In this document: in pieces, positions 45,612 to 57,503 of the stretch
Layout of the letters: every line of letters begins with the position of its first letter
Position numbering within the stretch: the first letter of the stretch is position 1
Assembly: GCA_033398695.1 (NCBI GenBank)
Contig: CM065801.1
Span: 48,494,358-48,558,357 of the forward strand
Direction of reading: 5' to 3'
Source: Orobanche coerulescens
Lineage: Eukaryota > Streptophyta > Magnoliopsida > Lamiales > Orobanchaceae
Length of the DNA stretch: 64,000 nt
Notes under the pieces: model-generated
Databases searched by the model: none
What the model was told of the DNA's origin: nothing
What the model saw: only the letters and a program-made list of their open reading frames with translations
Translations under genes and position numbers: made by a program

Positions 45612-46702
45612 GTGTTTGAAGAAAACCCTATCGCGAAGAAAAAGAAAAACCAATCTGGGCAACCAAAGCAATGCGGTCGGCCGCCGAACGCCGATCGAGT
45701 GAAACATGCTCCACCGGTTATTACATCGATTAACACTCCAGTAAATCGAGATGAAGGGGGAAAGGGGAGAGATTCAACTATGAGGGATGTGAGCAAAAAT
45801 AATAACCCTATTGAGGCACTGGTATTAACTCCAACGGCTACGGTTTCTCCGCCGGTGGAAACCCAGTGGTTACTCAACTATTAGAGGCGACGGTTCTCCC
45901 GGCCAATGATAGTGGTGCGAATAAGATAGATTCTCAAGACCCTAGTCCTCCGCACACTGCGAGAAGATTAGCATTAAATGGGGAAAAACCAACTGAGTCG
46001 CCTGCTTTTAAGCCTGGTGATGATGTGAATAATAGTCGACTTGCTAGAAATGGGATTATGCTTGAATATACTGTGCCTAGTTCTGACGAGGAAGGTGTTT
46101 GTATTCAGTTCACTGAGGATTTACAACTGAGGAAAAACGCAAATGGGAGAACTCTTTAGTTTTCTATATTGTGGATGCTGAACATACTCATTCTTATTTG
46201 GAGAATTTCATTAAGAAAGCTTGGGGCAATATTGCAATCCCTATCCTACATCAATATGATGATCATTTTTTTTATTGCACGTTTTGGATCTTCTGAGGAC
46301 TGTGATAAGGTGATGGATAGAGGGCCATATACAATTAAAAATCATCCAATGATACTGGAATGTTGGACTCCTGGTTTTGTTTTTAAGAAGGAGAACTTGA
46401 CTATATTGCTAATTTGGATAAAATTTCCTCATCTTCCTTTGCAATTTTGGGGGGAAAAGTGCTTGAGTAAGCTTGCTAGTATAGCAGATTCGTCTGCTCA
46501 TACAGATGAATGTACTGCATCTCAAGTGAAGGTAAATTTTGCAAGGATATTGGTTAATGTGGATGTGAGCCAACCACTGGTTAAATCAGCCAGGATCGAA
46601 AATGCTGCGGGGGAGAGCTTAGAGCAACCATTGGAGTATGAGTGGCAGCCTATGTTTTGCCAAAAATGTCAAGTTATTGGTCATGAATGTCATGCTAATT
46701 AA
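45612..46702 (+). pseudogene. LINE ORF1 (DUF4283 / zinc-knuckle protein)
   Basis: Three adjoining frames (45612-45884, 45866-46159, 46169-46702). The last reads LECWTPGFVFKKENLTILLIW, KFPHLPLQFWG, CTASQVKVNFARILVNVDV and EYEWQPMFCQKCQVIGHEC. This is the DUF4283-type RNA-binding domain and the first half of a CCHC knuckle, typical of plant L1-like LINE ORF1. It would coat LINE RNA. Frames shift near 45870 and 46160, and the knuckle is cut by a stop at 46700. Confidence 0.85.
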
Positions 46703-47004
46703 AGGATCCATATTCCTCAGCATAACAGATAATGACCTGGGAGGAAAAATAGGTGCAGGATGCCTGCTCCGAGAGAATAGTGGATGGATGTTGGGACTAG
46801 ACAAGCAGGGCAATCAAGACATAACCCTGTTGTGACTACAACCCCTGCTGGTAATCAATTTGCCCCTCTGAAAGTGAATGCTGAGAATCAGCAGGATTCT
46901 ATGCAAGTTAATGTAGCTAAAGATGCTATATCTTAGGTTATTTTTGGTACTGTTGGTAGACCTCAAAGGGGTGGGGATCCCCCTAATCCCCCAACTTCTC
47001 AATG

Positions 47005-47509
47005 ATATTATCTAGTTAGAGTGTGAGAGGTTTGAACAAATCTCTCATGCAGAAGGAGGTTATTAAGTTTATTAGAGATAAATAAAATTATTGTGATGGG
47101 GTTACTTGAGACTAGAGTTAAGCAGCTTAAGGCACAACTCATTAGAAAGAAGTTTGGTTTAGATTGGAGTTTTGTAGATACCTACTCCTTTGCAGAAAAT
47201 GGAAGGATTTGGGTGACTCGGAACACTTCTTTGGTGCAGTTTTAGTTGTTCTGCTCAGAATCTTCAGGGTTATATTCTGCTTTGGATGGTTCCTTTAGTT
47301 ACTTTTGCACTTTTGTGTATGCTTTTAACACTCTAGAGGTGAGAGCTTCTCTCCGGCAAGAAATCAGGGGTTTTAGTTGTGAGGGGACCTGGATCATGCT
47401 GGGAGACTTTAATGTTGTTCTCTTTTCCGGGGACAGAGTGGGAGGTTTGCCTGTAATAGATACTGAGTGTGTTGGCTTTAGAGAAGCGCTTTCTGATGCC
47501 AATGCATGA
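47005..47509 (+). pseudogene. LINE ORF2 start (endonuclease), truncated
   Basis: Remnants read SVRGLNKSLMQKEVIKF (family form WNVRGLN), IVMGLLETRV and WIMLGDFNVVLF, the first motifs of the apurinic-like endonuclease. The ORF is cut off near 47520 and the G2 LTR begins at 47566. The RT part is absent from the window and could lie beyond the right edge, on the far side of G2. Confidence 0.8.
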
Positions 47510-48335
47510 TCTTACTTATTATTATGGGACTTTTACTTAGAAGAATAATTAGGCTTCCTATCTAATGTAACACCCCCAAATCCTATTGGGTTATTACAGT
47601 GCCGTGGACCCCACACCAGGAGATCCACCAGGTGGAAATGACTAAAATACATCAAATTAACCAACAAGGCAAATCACAGCCCCTACTATGATATCCGACA
47701 CAATATTCCGAGGAAGAATTTCAACGACAACGATGGGCCTACATGGACAAAAATAAAAATACAACAACATCCACGAGCATCTCTCGGGTAATACATAATG
47801 ACAATGACTGACCAACTGGAGAACACTCCAACTGACTGACCAATATGAACATCGCTCGAATGCCTAGTCGCCATCATCATGCCCCTGTGTCTCAACTCTC
47901 TCCTCGCAAGCACCTAAAACATGAAAACATGTTGTGCCCCCACGGCGTCAGTCATCCAGATAATGAACATCAAATACATGTATAAGATGATATGCATCCA
48001 AAGGCAGAATGAAATGGTACAATGATAATAATAATACGAGATGCTTACAAACCAAGGTAAGAACCAAGCATTCGTGAAACACTATACCCACGGCATACTG
48101 TTAATACCTATTCAACAGGTAGAACATAAATGCCCAACGGCATATCATAATTATAGAACACCATAATGAATTTCACGAACGTGAACCAAACCAGAACTGA
48201 ATTAAATATGAATCACAATGCCCGAAGGATCCAATGATAATACCAAGACATCACAAAGGCCTGAAATCCACTCAGCCGAAGCTGTCAAATATCACAATCA
48301 CCTGAAGCCAAAACAGCTCGAAGCTGTATCAATGA

Positions 48336-48604
48336 GGGCCGCCCCTCAAGTGCGGGATCGATACTCTCGCATCGCCGCGACTTCCCTCTGCCGTCGGTTG
48401 GGGCTCGGATCGATCCGGGATAGGATGTCCGGCGGTCCGGAGAGTGGCTCTCTTCGATGTAGTGGCGGACGTCATGATTTTGAAGGCTTTCTTTGAAGAG
48501 CAGTAAGTGTCACTTCAAGTATATGCCCCGAGAACAGTGAGTGTTTTTCGGGACGGTAGGAATAAAAATGAAGGTTAGGATCATCCCCTTCCTCTAGCGC
48601 CAAT
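48336..48604 (-). pseudogene. Stub of a third T element (gag start and leader)
   Basis: This is homologous to 54596-54853 and 33590-33840: the first 30-odd gag codons, leader and primer site of a T element, directly abutting the LTR at 48605. The left edge joins G2 LTR sequence abruptly. It shows that T2 was once at least a dimer sharing its LTR, later truncated. Confidence 0.8.
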
Positions 48605-49678
48605 TGTTGCTATCCAAAATATTATCCGGAGATATGGATGGGTAGCAAACAAGGTGCGAGAACACTTCCGTGGGGAAAGTAAATAACACAAGATTTGCCG
48701 GGGTTGTTAGTCCTGGGCTTGAATGCTCTCGCGAGATGTTATTAATACAAATACTTGGAGCACAAATATTAATGTTAGAGTACAATTACAATGAGTGTAA
48801 AGACCCTAGTTATCTTAGCTATTGAGCGTGTAGATTGCCGTAAGAACCAGATATGATGCTCTGTGAGTTCTTGTAACAACTATTGGGGTGCTGTGACGAC
48901 TATGAGAAATCGACGGTCTCTCACAGTGTGTATTAGCTGTATGTTCGAGCTCCTGTACTAGCGAGTCTCTTAGAATATGTTCTGTAGGGAGTTCTTGCCT
49001 CTACCGACCGTCTTCTGGTTGAGAGGTGCTGAGAGAGAAATCCTGAGATAGATTCGAGAGAGGAATCCGAGAGTCTGAGAGTGTGTATGTATTCTGAATG
49101 TAGTTGCCAACTGAGAGGAACCTTTTTCAGTTGCTGGAGGTTCTCTATTTATAGCACTGGGAGTTGCTGGGCGATCGCCTCTGTTGTATTATAATAAGAG
49201 GGCGATCGTCTTTAGCACAAGGTTTGGTCTCCTTAAAGTCCGTAGGAGTTGCTGGCAGCCAGCTGTGCAGTCCAATGAGAAGTCTGCACGCGTCTGAGTC
49301 GTTGTCACGGGCGGTCCCACTTTGTACCTTTCGGAGGGTCTGTCGGTAGGTGATAAGGTGGTGACAGGCTGTGGTCAACGATCCATGTTATGCGGCGCCT
49401 TTCGCGGATCTGCACATGGGCGCTGCTTTGAGATCCAGTCTTCGTAGACTTTGACGGACGAAGGTCTTGCTCGTGGCACAGGACGGTCGTCTCAGGTCGG
49501 GCACCAGAGTCGGTCGCTAGGTGCCAGAAGGCGATCGCCTAGGGGGTCAATCGCTAGACGCTCGAAGGTGGATTGTTATCTCCGTTTAGGTAAGTTAGCC
49601 GTATCTTGTTTGGTTGTGGACTCGGTCGCTCAGCCTTGATACCGATCGCCGTCGAGGCATATAAATCGCCGCACAATA
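48605..49678 (-). repeat. T2 left LTR (shared with the truncated stub)
   Basis: 1074 bp, starting TGTTGCTATCC and ending CACAATA, where the family has CACAACA; the terminal CA has mutated. The T2 purine tract follows at 49681-49695. Confidence 0.88.
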
Positions 49679-49951
49679 ATTGTCCCCCATCTTGCTCCTA
49701 TGTTGGAAACATGAGGTGAGCTGGTTCTACTGGCGATCGCTGAACTATGACGAGTGATGACAGCGGGCGTGAAAAAGTCTCCGGGGCACGCGTCGGGTTC
49801 CTGTTGGGGGAGACCGACGGTCAGTTATGACTCCTTGTCTGGCGCGTCCTCGAAACGACGCATACGTGGGTTTCAAGGAGCATTAATTGCGATGGTTGCA
49901 CTTTCGGCCCCTGAGATTCTCCTTATTTGCACGGAAATCCCTGCCATCTCC

Positions 49952-49959
49952 TATAAAAA
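49952..49959 (+). promoter_or_regulatory. TATA box of the T2 antisense gene
   Basis: TATAAAAA with the same flanks as at 27867 in T1, about 150 bp before the ATG at 50105. Confidence 0.7.
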
Positions 49960-50104
49960 GGCGCCGGGTTGCAGTGTTAATACTCTTATGCGCTTTTATC
50001 GGAGAAGGAGGATATTGCCGAAGAATATACTGAAGCTTTGACTGCCGATCGTCGATCGATTTATCGTTTGGTAAGAAAACACTCCTTTTGTTTTCTTGTT
50101 GAAA

Positions 50105-51494
50105 ATGTCTGGAGTACCTTCATCATACGGAATGGGCACCACCTCTGCCGTCGGGACTTCGACCGCCCGGGGAGGACCTTCCACAGAATTCCATTTGGAG
50201 ACGGCCGCTGAGGCTATCCGCGCCGGATTGACCCCATGGAAGTCGAGGCGATATTCAATGAATCCGACGTTGCCAGCGAGGCAGCGGTTGAGCAAATACG
50301 CTCGCAGATGGAGAGAGATTTGGCGGTGAAGGCCTACTGGGAGCAGCATAGTGCCTTTGGCCAGGCCTATTTGGCCTTTGCTGAAATCATGGAGAGGTTG
50401 GCCGGTCCGTCTCCTAAATTCGATTATCGGGAGTACTCGATCGCTCATCCTTATCAACCTCCTAAGCGGTCGCTGTTTCGGGCTGCGCAGCGATCTCCAT
50501 GGTCCCTCTGGTGGATGAGCCTACGCCCTCAGCGGCTTTCTTGCGAGAGATGGCGATCGCCGAGGCTGAGACCCCTCGCGGGAAACCATACTTTGGTCGC
50601 GACCTCGAGAGAGCCAAGGGGTAGACTTTGTTCGCTCGTTGAGTTTCGTCACTTGCGTGGGAGATGTGCTAACTTTTTGTTGTTTGATGCAGGATCCGTA
50701 GCACTAACCCATCTTGCCCGCCGATGGTGCTGGATTTCCCCGCGAGCCGATCTCCTCGCGCGGCCTGCTATGTCCCACTGTACGTCAACCAGGCCGTTTC
50801 TGCTTTGTCGAAGGCCTGGACGACGGATTTAGATGCGATCGCTCGTCAGCGATCCAGGAATGCAATGAAAACTGCTTTTACTCTCTCCCTCCAGGCGGCG
50901 ACGATGGCTGCCCAGGCTGTGCAGGAGTTCGAGGGGCGTCCTTCTACTACTCGTCTGCAGGCGGACCTCGAGGCCGCTCGGAAAGAGAACGCCGAGTTTG
51001 CCGACAGGATCGTGGATATGGAGAAGGACTCCGTAGATGTAGCTAAGCGGGCGAGTCATGATCTTGATCTGATGAGAGAGAATTGCAAGCGAGCCCGGGC
51101 GTCGGTCGACCGATTTCGGGACCAGATGACAGATGCCCGTCGGTTGCACGCGGCTGCTCAGAAGGAGGTTGATCAGCTGAAGGTTACTTTCGCTCGGCTG
51201 ACTAGCGACCTGGTGGCATCGAGGGGAGATACGGCCGCTAAGGAGACCGAGCTTCAAGGTGCGCAACAGGCGATGGCGGAGCTGAAAGGGAAGCTAGAGG
51301 CGACCGAGGCCGATCCCTTTCTTAATGTGGAGTTCGTCAGTGAGTTTGCCTATTATATGGCGTTCACTGATTTGCTCCGAGCTGCTAAGAAGGGAGGGTT
51401 GGAGGTCGGCCCTCTTGCTGAAAACTTCAAGGCATACGCGTTGGAGCATCCTCTCCATCATGCCTTCTCTGTGCCGATCTTGGATCTCTCGTAA
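50105..51494 (+). pseudogene. T2 antisense gene, internally deleted
   Basis: The ATG at 50105 opens a frame matching T1 exon 1 (SSYGMGTTSA). One base is missing near 50227 relative to T1, shifting the frame. At about 50506 the sequence jumps from the middle of exon 1 to late exon 3. Both sides share GGTCCC, so a deletion of about 1.1 kb between 6-bp microhomologies removed exon 2, two introns and most of the PF04195-like domain. The third intron (50621-50692, 72 bp, GT...AG) is kept. Exon 4 (50693-51494) holds the whole coiled coil in one frame, intact where T1 is broken. A GAA-to-TAA change ends it early at 51492-51494, in the LDLSEIG stretch. Confidence 0.82.
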
Positions 51495-51971
51495 ATCGGT
51501 GTGGACCTGAGCTGGTACCCAACTCCGGTGAACCTTGTTCATCCTAACGCTCCGGAGGACAGGGAGGCGGCTCCGGAGGCTGGTGAAGGGTCGCGGGCCG
51601 ATCCAGTGGTTGAAGGCGAAGGCCAGGCAGGGGCCTGAGGCTCTACGTCCTTATTTTGTAGCTTTCCTTATAGTACTTTGGCTTTCGGGCGACCGTGTAT
51701 GTACTCTGATACTTCAAGTAATGAAATGAATGTTTGTTTTTTCGATTTATTACTTGAATGATTGCTTTTCTGAGTCTTTGCATGACTTTGTACAAATGTG
51801 TGAGGAGAGATTGTTGCGTGTATAGCTCCGAGTGAATTGATAAACTCAAATAGATAACTTTTACAACAAATTCGATCGCTGCACATACATCTGAAAAATG
51901 CCGATCTCCGTATGTAATTGAATAGGGACAATCGTCGTATATATAGCTCCGCACTTCCCCCTTGTTTTTGT

Positions 51972-52166
51972 TCACTTAGTGAAAGTAAGGGGACGAAAAT
52001 AAATCGTTGAGTGATCGGTCTTCAATTTTGTCGAATCCTCGAGGAAGGCCGTCCATCTCGGTCTTGAGGAACCGTGCACGATCGCGGAGTTCGATGGACC
52101 GATCTCCACGACCGTGTCTTGTGCACGAGCGACATTCCGTATGATGGCTAAGTTCTCGCGACTCAC
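51972..52166 (-). CDS. Conserved 64-codon ORF of T2, unknown
   Basis: The counterpart of 31045-31239 in T1, also open along its whole length. It shares SRENLAI, RNVARAQD and RPRWTAFLE. No family was recognised. Confidence 0.3.
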   Translation of the reverse strand: MSRENLAIIRNVARAQDTVVEIGPSNSAIVHGSSRPRWTAFLEDSTKLKTDHSTIYFRPLTFTK

Positions 52167-52179
52167 TTAATTGGGAGGG

Positions 52180-52950
52180 TCCTCCGTAGGCTGCGCCTCG
52201 CCTCGTATTTAAACGAAGGGCGTGCGGTCTTGGTCTGGAGGATTCCTTGCGCGGGGCGTTGTCGGATTAATCAACTCCACGTCCGCGGCTTGTTAGATCT
52301 TTTCTACCTCGGGCCGCCATTAAGATGGCGACCCTCGACGGTATATGTTGATACGGGGGGAGGGACGCGTCGCATTGTCCGGGAAGGACCCACCACGTTA
52401 AGTGATGGACCTTTGAGGGCGGGCGAACGTGTCCACAGATTAGTTTTGGAGGGCCGTTAGACTACGCCGGTCTCGTATTTAAACGAAGGGCGGGCGATCG
52501 TGGCCCAAAGGGACCTTGCATGGGCATAGAGAACGGTTCCATCGTCCTCCACGACCATGGCGACACTCTTCTACCTCGGACCATCAAGTTGGATGGCGAT
52601 CCTCTACGGTATACGTTGTGTAAGGGGAGGAGATCGCCTGCCTGGGTTCTTCATTTAGATGACGAACTTTAGAGGGCGAGCGAGTAATCCTCTGATTTGT
52701 TTTGGAGAGTCCTTCGGCTACGCCCGCCTCGTATTTAAACGAAGGGCGAGCGATCGGAGCCCAAAGAAACCTTGCATGGACGGATTGTCGGTTTAATCGA
52801 TTTTCGCGACCATGGCAACACTCTTCTACCTCGAACCATCATGTAAGATGACGATCCTTGACGGTATACGTTGTGCTAGGGGAGGCGATCGCTGCCTAGG
52901 TCCATCATGTCGATGACAAACTTTAGAGGGCGAGCGAGTCATCCTCTTTT
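52180..52950. repeat. T2 internal ~260-bp tandem repeat
   Basis: Three units with TCGTATTTAAACGAAGGGC at 52204, 52471 and 52729 (steps of 267 and 258 bp), homologous unit by unit to 31255-32015. Confidence 0.8.
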
Positions 52951-54724
52951 TTGAATCGTTTGCTCAAGTAGTAGCCTTTGGTTTGATGAGGCGGGAAATC
53001 GGGGAGAGACTTCTGAAGTTCCCTTCTCTTGATTGAAGCATGTAGATACAGTCGCCGAGGTTGATCAAGGGGTCGGATCGTATGAGCTTTCCGGCCTGTT
53101 CGCGTTCGACTCGGGCGACCGTGTTGGGAGATTGGTGGGGCTCCGGCTAAGCCAATAAGCTGTCCAACTTGCCCTCCTCGAACAATCTCCAGAGTTGTCT
53201 GAGGAGGTCGCGGCATTGGTTGGTGTTGTGGCCGGGACTCTTGTGGTAGGCACAATATTGATTGTGGTCCATATGACCATGGTCCCTTATTGCCTTTGGC
53301 TTGTTCAGCGGTTTGCACCCCTTGATGGCATAGAAAATGTGGGCCGGAGTTCGGTTGAACTTGTGGAGGAGATGAGTTTCCACATCCTCGAAGGCCTTGA
53401 GATCGCCGGATGGCTTGGCGACCGTCTTTTTGGTTTTGGCGATCGCCGTATTCCAGACAGGAGGTGGCGTTCCCTCGCCTTGGCGGAGGGTGAGTAGCCT
53501 TTGCCTGGCCAGAAAGTCGGCAGCCTTGGCGTGGAAGATCGCGTAGGTTGGGGGATGTCCTTCGTGAGATGTCTAAACATGGGCGAATGACCATAGAATC
53601 CCCCCAGGACCGAGTATAGAGCGAGCTCGTCGCTGATGGGCTCGCCAGTGAGGACGATTTCATCCACCCGGTCGATGTAGTCTGCGTCGGATTCGTCTTC
53701 CCCCTGCCGGATTTTCATCATGCGGTGGGGGCCTTCTGGTCTGGCGACCTTGGCGGCGAAGTATGAAGTGAAGTCACTCGCCAGTTTCTCAAAGGAGATG
53801 ATTGATCGCGGTGGTAGTGAGACGTACCACCTATGGGCCAGCTCACCCAATGTTAACGGGAAGATTCGGCACTTGGTCGCGTCTGATGCCCCACACCCGG
53901 TCATGTAGATCCGGAACTTGCTTAGGTGGGTCTCGGGATCCGATCTCCCTTCATATAGAGGTGTTTTGGGAGGAGCGATCCTTGGTTGCACCGGGGCAAA
54001 TCTCGATGTGGACCGCGAGTGGCTCGGTCGGTCCGATGATCTTTCTACTGGTGCTTGCCCCAGTATCTAAGATCACTTTCATCTCGTCGAGCTGGCGTTG
54101 CATAGCGGCCATCGCCGCGGCCTGGCTGCTTGCGGCTAGGCGCTCGGAGCGGGAGCCGAGGCGATCAAGTACTGACCCCCTGGCTCCGCTGTTGATGATG
54201 TCCTTGCCGCGTGGCTCGACTCTTCGGTGGAAGAGACCCAAACGGCTGACCTGTATTAGGCTGGGATGTGGGTATGCCGAACTCCTGGTGACGGACTCGG
54301 ATTCTGTCGTCTCGTGGTTGGGGCCAGAGTGCCACGGTCGCCATGATGGGTCGCTTCCCAAGCGACTGAATACGGAACCGTGAAGCCGTGTGAGAGCCTT
54401 TTCTCGCGAATCGGGGCTTTCTGACGATCGCTCGCCGAGTAACCCCTTAAACTTCCGTTTGCCCACGCGGCGGATGGCCGAGGGAGTTATTGCAGGCGTC
54501 GCGCATGCTCTCCGTTGCTCCTTCAGGATGGCCATAGCCTCCTCGATCTGTTATGCGGTTTGGAACTGGTCGAACGATAGGCTGGGGCCACCCCTCAGGT
54601 GCGGGATCGAGAGTCTCGCGTCGCCGTGACTTCCCTCTGCCGTCGGCTGGGGCTCGGATCGAGCCGGGATAGGATGTCCGGCGGTCCGGAGAGTGGCTCT
54701 CTTCGATGTAGTGGCAGACGTCAT
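52923..54724 (-). pseudogene. T2 gag
   Basis: The start ATG is at 54724. It is homologous to T1 gag and shows LYEGRSDPETHLSKFRIYM, LGELAHRWYVSLPPRSI, FEKLASDFTSYFA and YCAYHKSPGHNTNQC. The core is open where T1 has a TGA (53875-53877 is CGA). Frameshifts near 53400-53560 and 53990, and an insertion near 54180-54240 relative to T1, break it elsewhere. Confidence 0.85.
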
Positions 54725-54853
54725 GATTCTGAAGGCTTTCTTTGAAGAGCAGTGAGTGTCACTTCAAGTATATGCCCCGAGAATAGTGAGTATTTTTCGG
54801 GACGGTAGGAATAAAAATGAAGGTTAGGATCATCCCCTTCCTCTAGCGCCAAT

Positions 54854-55928
54854 TGTTGCTACCCAAAATATTATCCGGAGATATGGATGGGTAGCAAACA
54901 AGGTGCGAGAACACTTCTGTGGGGACAGTAAATAACACAAGATTTGCCGGGGTTGTTAGTCCTGGGCTTGAATGCTCTCGCGAGATGTTATTAATACAAA
55001 TACTTGGAGCACAAATATTAATGATAGAGTACAATTACAATGAGTGTAAAGACCCTAGTTATCTTAGCTATTGAGCGTGTAGATTGCCGGAAGAACAAGA
55101 TATGGTGCTCTGTGAGTTCTTGTAACAACTGTTGGGGTGCTGTGACGACTATGAGAAATCGACGGTCTCTCACAGTGTGTATTAGCTGTATGTTCGAGCT
55201 CCTGGACTTGCGAGTCTCTTAGAATCTGTTATGTAGGGAGTTCTTGCCTCTGCCGACCGTCTTCTGGTTGAGAGGTGCTGAGAGAGAAATCCTGAGATAG
55301 ATTCGAGAGAGGAAGCCGAGAGTCTGAGAGTGTGTATGTATTCTGAATGTAGTTGCCAACTGAGAGGAACCTTTTTCCAGTTGCTGGAGGTTCTCTATTT
55401 ATAGCACTGGGAGTTGCTTGGCGATTGCCTCTGCTGTATTATAATAAGTGGGCGATCGTCTTTAGCACATGGGTTGGTCTCCTTAAAGTCCGCAGGAGTT
55501 GCTGGCAGCCAGCTGTTCGGTCCAATGAGAAGTCTGCACGCATCTGAGTCGCTGTCACGGGCGGTCCCACCTTGTACCTTTCGACGGGTCTGTCGGTAGG
55601 TGATAAGGTGGTGACAGGCTATGGTCAACGATCCATGTTATGCGGCACCTTTCGCAGATCTGCACATGGGCGCTGCTTTGAGATCCAGTCTTCGTAGACT
55701 TTGACGGACGAAGGTCTTGCTCGTGGCACAGGACAGTCGTCTCAGGTCGGGCACCAGAGTCGATCGCTAGGTGCCAGAAGGCGATCGCCTAGGGGGTCGA
55801 TCGCTAGATGCTCGAAGGTGGATTGTTATCTCCGTTTAGGTAAGTTATCTGTATCTTGTTTGGTTGTGGACTCGGTCGCTCGGCCTTGATACCGATCGCC
55901 GTCGAGGCGTATAAATCGCCGCACAACA
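54854..55928 (-). repeat. T2 right (5') LTR
   Basis: 1075 bp, TGTTGCTACCC to CACAACA. It is closer to the LTR at 48605 than to the T1 LTRs, as expected for one insertion event. A primer site TGGCGCTAGAGGAAGGGG lies just left of it. Confidence 0.9.
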
Positions 55929-56827
55929 CCAATGCCTTGAACCGGCTATTAATGAACAATAATAAACATTTAGCATAATTGCCGAAAAGTATCGTATCGA
56001 ACGATCCCTTAATATCAATGAAATCATGAAGAGACTAAGTCTCGGAATGATACAGCACATTCATACACATATATGATAACATTAATCTCATTGACTAGTA
56101 GAAGTATAAAACTTGCCTCAAACCTACAGCGAGAAAGTCCTTCCACGAACAACGTCCTTGAAGTGATTATCGGTCCTCGAACAACCTTGAATAACACAAT
56201 TACCAATTATTCGCTTAATATACATATCCACGTATAATCAAAATCAACTCAAAAGGACGATACAACACTACCCAAACTCATTGGGGCAATTTAACAAACA
56301 CGTTGTAAACAATCTCCGATTGTTTACAACTAATCCAAATTATACCGAAAACCAACCTCAAATGAGTGATTTAATCTAACAAAATATCATTAATACCATC
56401 AATAATCCAATAGGAATACTCCATTCGAGATTACGACAACATCTAGTCGAAACCCCCAAAATTCCAAAGTCAACACCCAAGGTGTTCTTGAACAAATCCC
56501 CAATTATTCAAAAATTCCGAAAATTACATCAATGAATCCGTAAAAATACTAGTATCCAAGGTAGATAATCCATATTCAACATATTACAACATGATAGGAA
56601 GCTAACTCGTATAGATCGGGAAGAAAACCTTCAAATCCCGAAATTCAAGATTCAAAGAAAAGTTACCTTGATTTGGTGAGTTGGAGAAGATTAAATGATG
56701 ATTATTCCAAACTAGAAGCTTGAAGATGATGCTAGATGATTGCATATTGAAAAGATCCACGCGAATCGCCCAAAATCGCCCGGAATGGTTGAGAAATGAA
56801 GAAATGACGCAATGAAGAGTGAAGTGT

Positions 56828-56838
56828 CTTATTTATAC
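56828..56838 (-). promoter_or_regulatory. TATA box of the G2 LTR
   Basis: The minus strand reads TGTATAAATAAG, just downstream (in element orientation) of the palindrome array at 56850-57279. This fits the G2 LTR promoter. Confidence 0.6.
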
Positions 56839-56849
56839 AAATCCCAGCT

Positions 56850-57279
56850 TAGCGCGCGCTATCTCCTGTGATTAGCTTGCGCTAGCGGGTTCACCGGGTA
56901 GTCCAGTACCCACTATCTGCATCGTTAGCGTGCGCTACATACCTGGAAGCATGCGCTAATGCCTCATCTCTAGCGTACGTTAACCTTATGTTAGCGTGCG
57001 CTACCTGATAGTTGATGTTCCATTATATTGGAGTCCAGAACCCACTGTCCTCCACCTGCTCAAGATAGCGTGCGCTACACCTGTAACTTAGCGTGCGCTA
57101 CCAGTACAATTAGCGTGCGTTATTATCCACTTATAGCGTGCGCTACGAATTTCCAATTTCAGTCCAGTACCTACTGGACTGTCTTCCTCAATTGCGCTAG
57201 CGTGTGCTAATGCTGATGCATAGCGTGCGCTACCTATACTCCATTAGCGCGCGCTAACAGGAGTACGTAGCGTGCGCTA
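56850..57279. promoter_or_regulatory. G2 LTR array of fourteen TAGCGYGCGCTA palindromes
   Basis: Sites start at 56850, 56873, 56926, 56947, 56971, 56992, 57066, 57089, 57111, 57134, 57198, 57221, 57245 and 57268. Within sets the step is 21-24 bp. Sets of four are separated by a spacer carrying GTCCAGTACCCACT-like sequence, giving a higher-order unit of about 135 bp. The first set has only two members. Two sites are perfect TAGCGCGCGCTA; most have one T in the core. The array ends 12 bp before the putative TATA box, an enhancer-like position. Confidence 0.85.
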
Positions 57280-57503
57280 TCTCACACACAGACTACCAAA
57301 ATATGACGATGATGAAGAAAATATTCTCGTCTCGATCTAAAACAGTGATGGATGACAAATAACAACTGATACACGATTCTAAAGTACGCCGAACGGTGAA
57401 CACAATTGAATGAATATGAATGGTGAATGATTATTACTGAGTGAAAAGTTTCTGAGTGGCAATTACTGAATGACAATCAATGAATTCACAACCGGGTATT
57501 ACA

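Larger units (their letters stand above)
48605..55928 (-). mobile_element. T2: second pol-less LTR element
   Basis: Same organisation as T1: LTRs 48605-49678 and 54854-55928, antisense gene, three-unit tandem repeat, gag, primer site. It is about 1.2 kb shorter than T1 because of a deletion in the antisense gene. It lies in the G2 left LTR. CAATG occurs at both outer junctions (48330-48334 and 55930-55934), but the left side is truncated, so a target duplication is uncertain. Confidence 0.9.

Noticed and set aside
56850..57279. CRISPR-like array (regular short repeats with spacers)
   Set aside because: The repeats are 12-bp palindromes with spacers of about 11 bp inside a plant LTR; spacing and context do not fit CRISPR.
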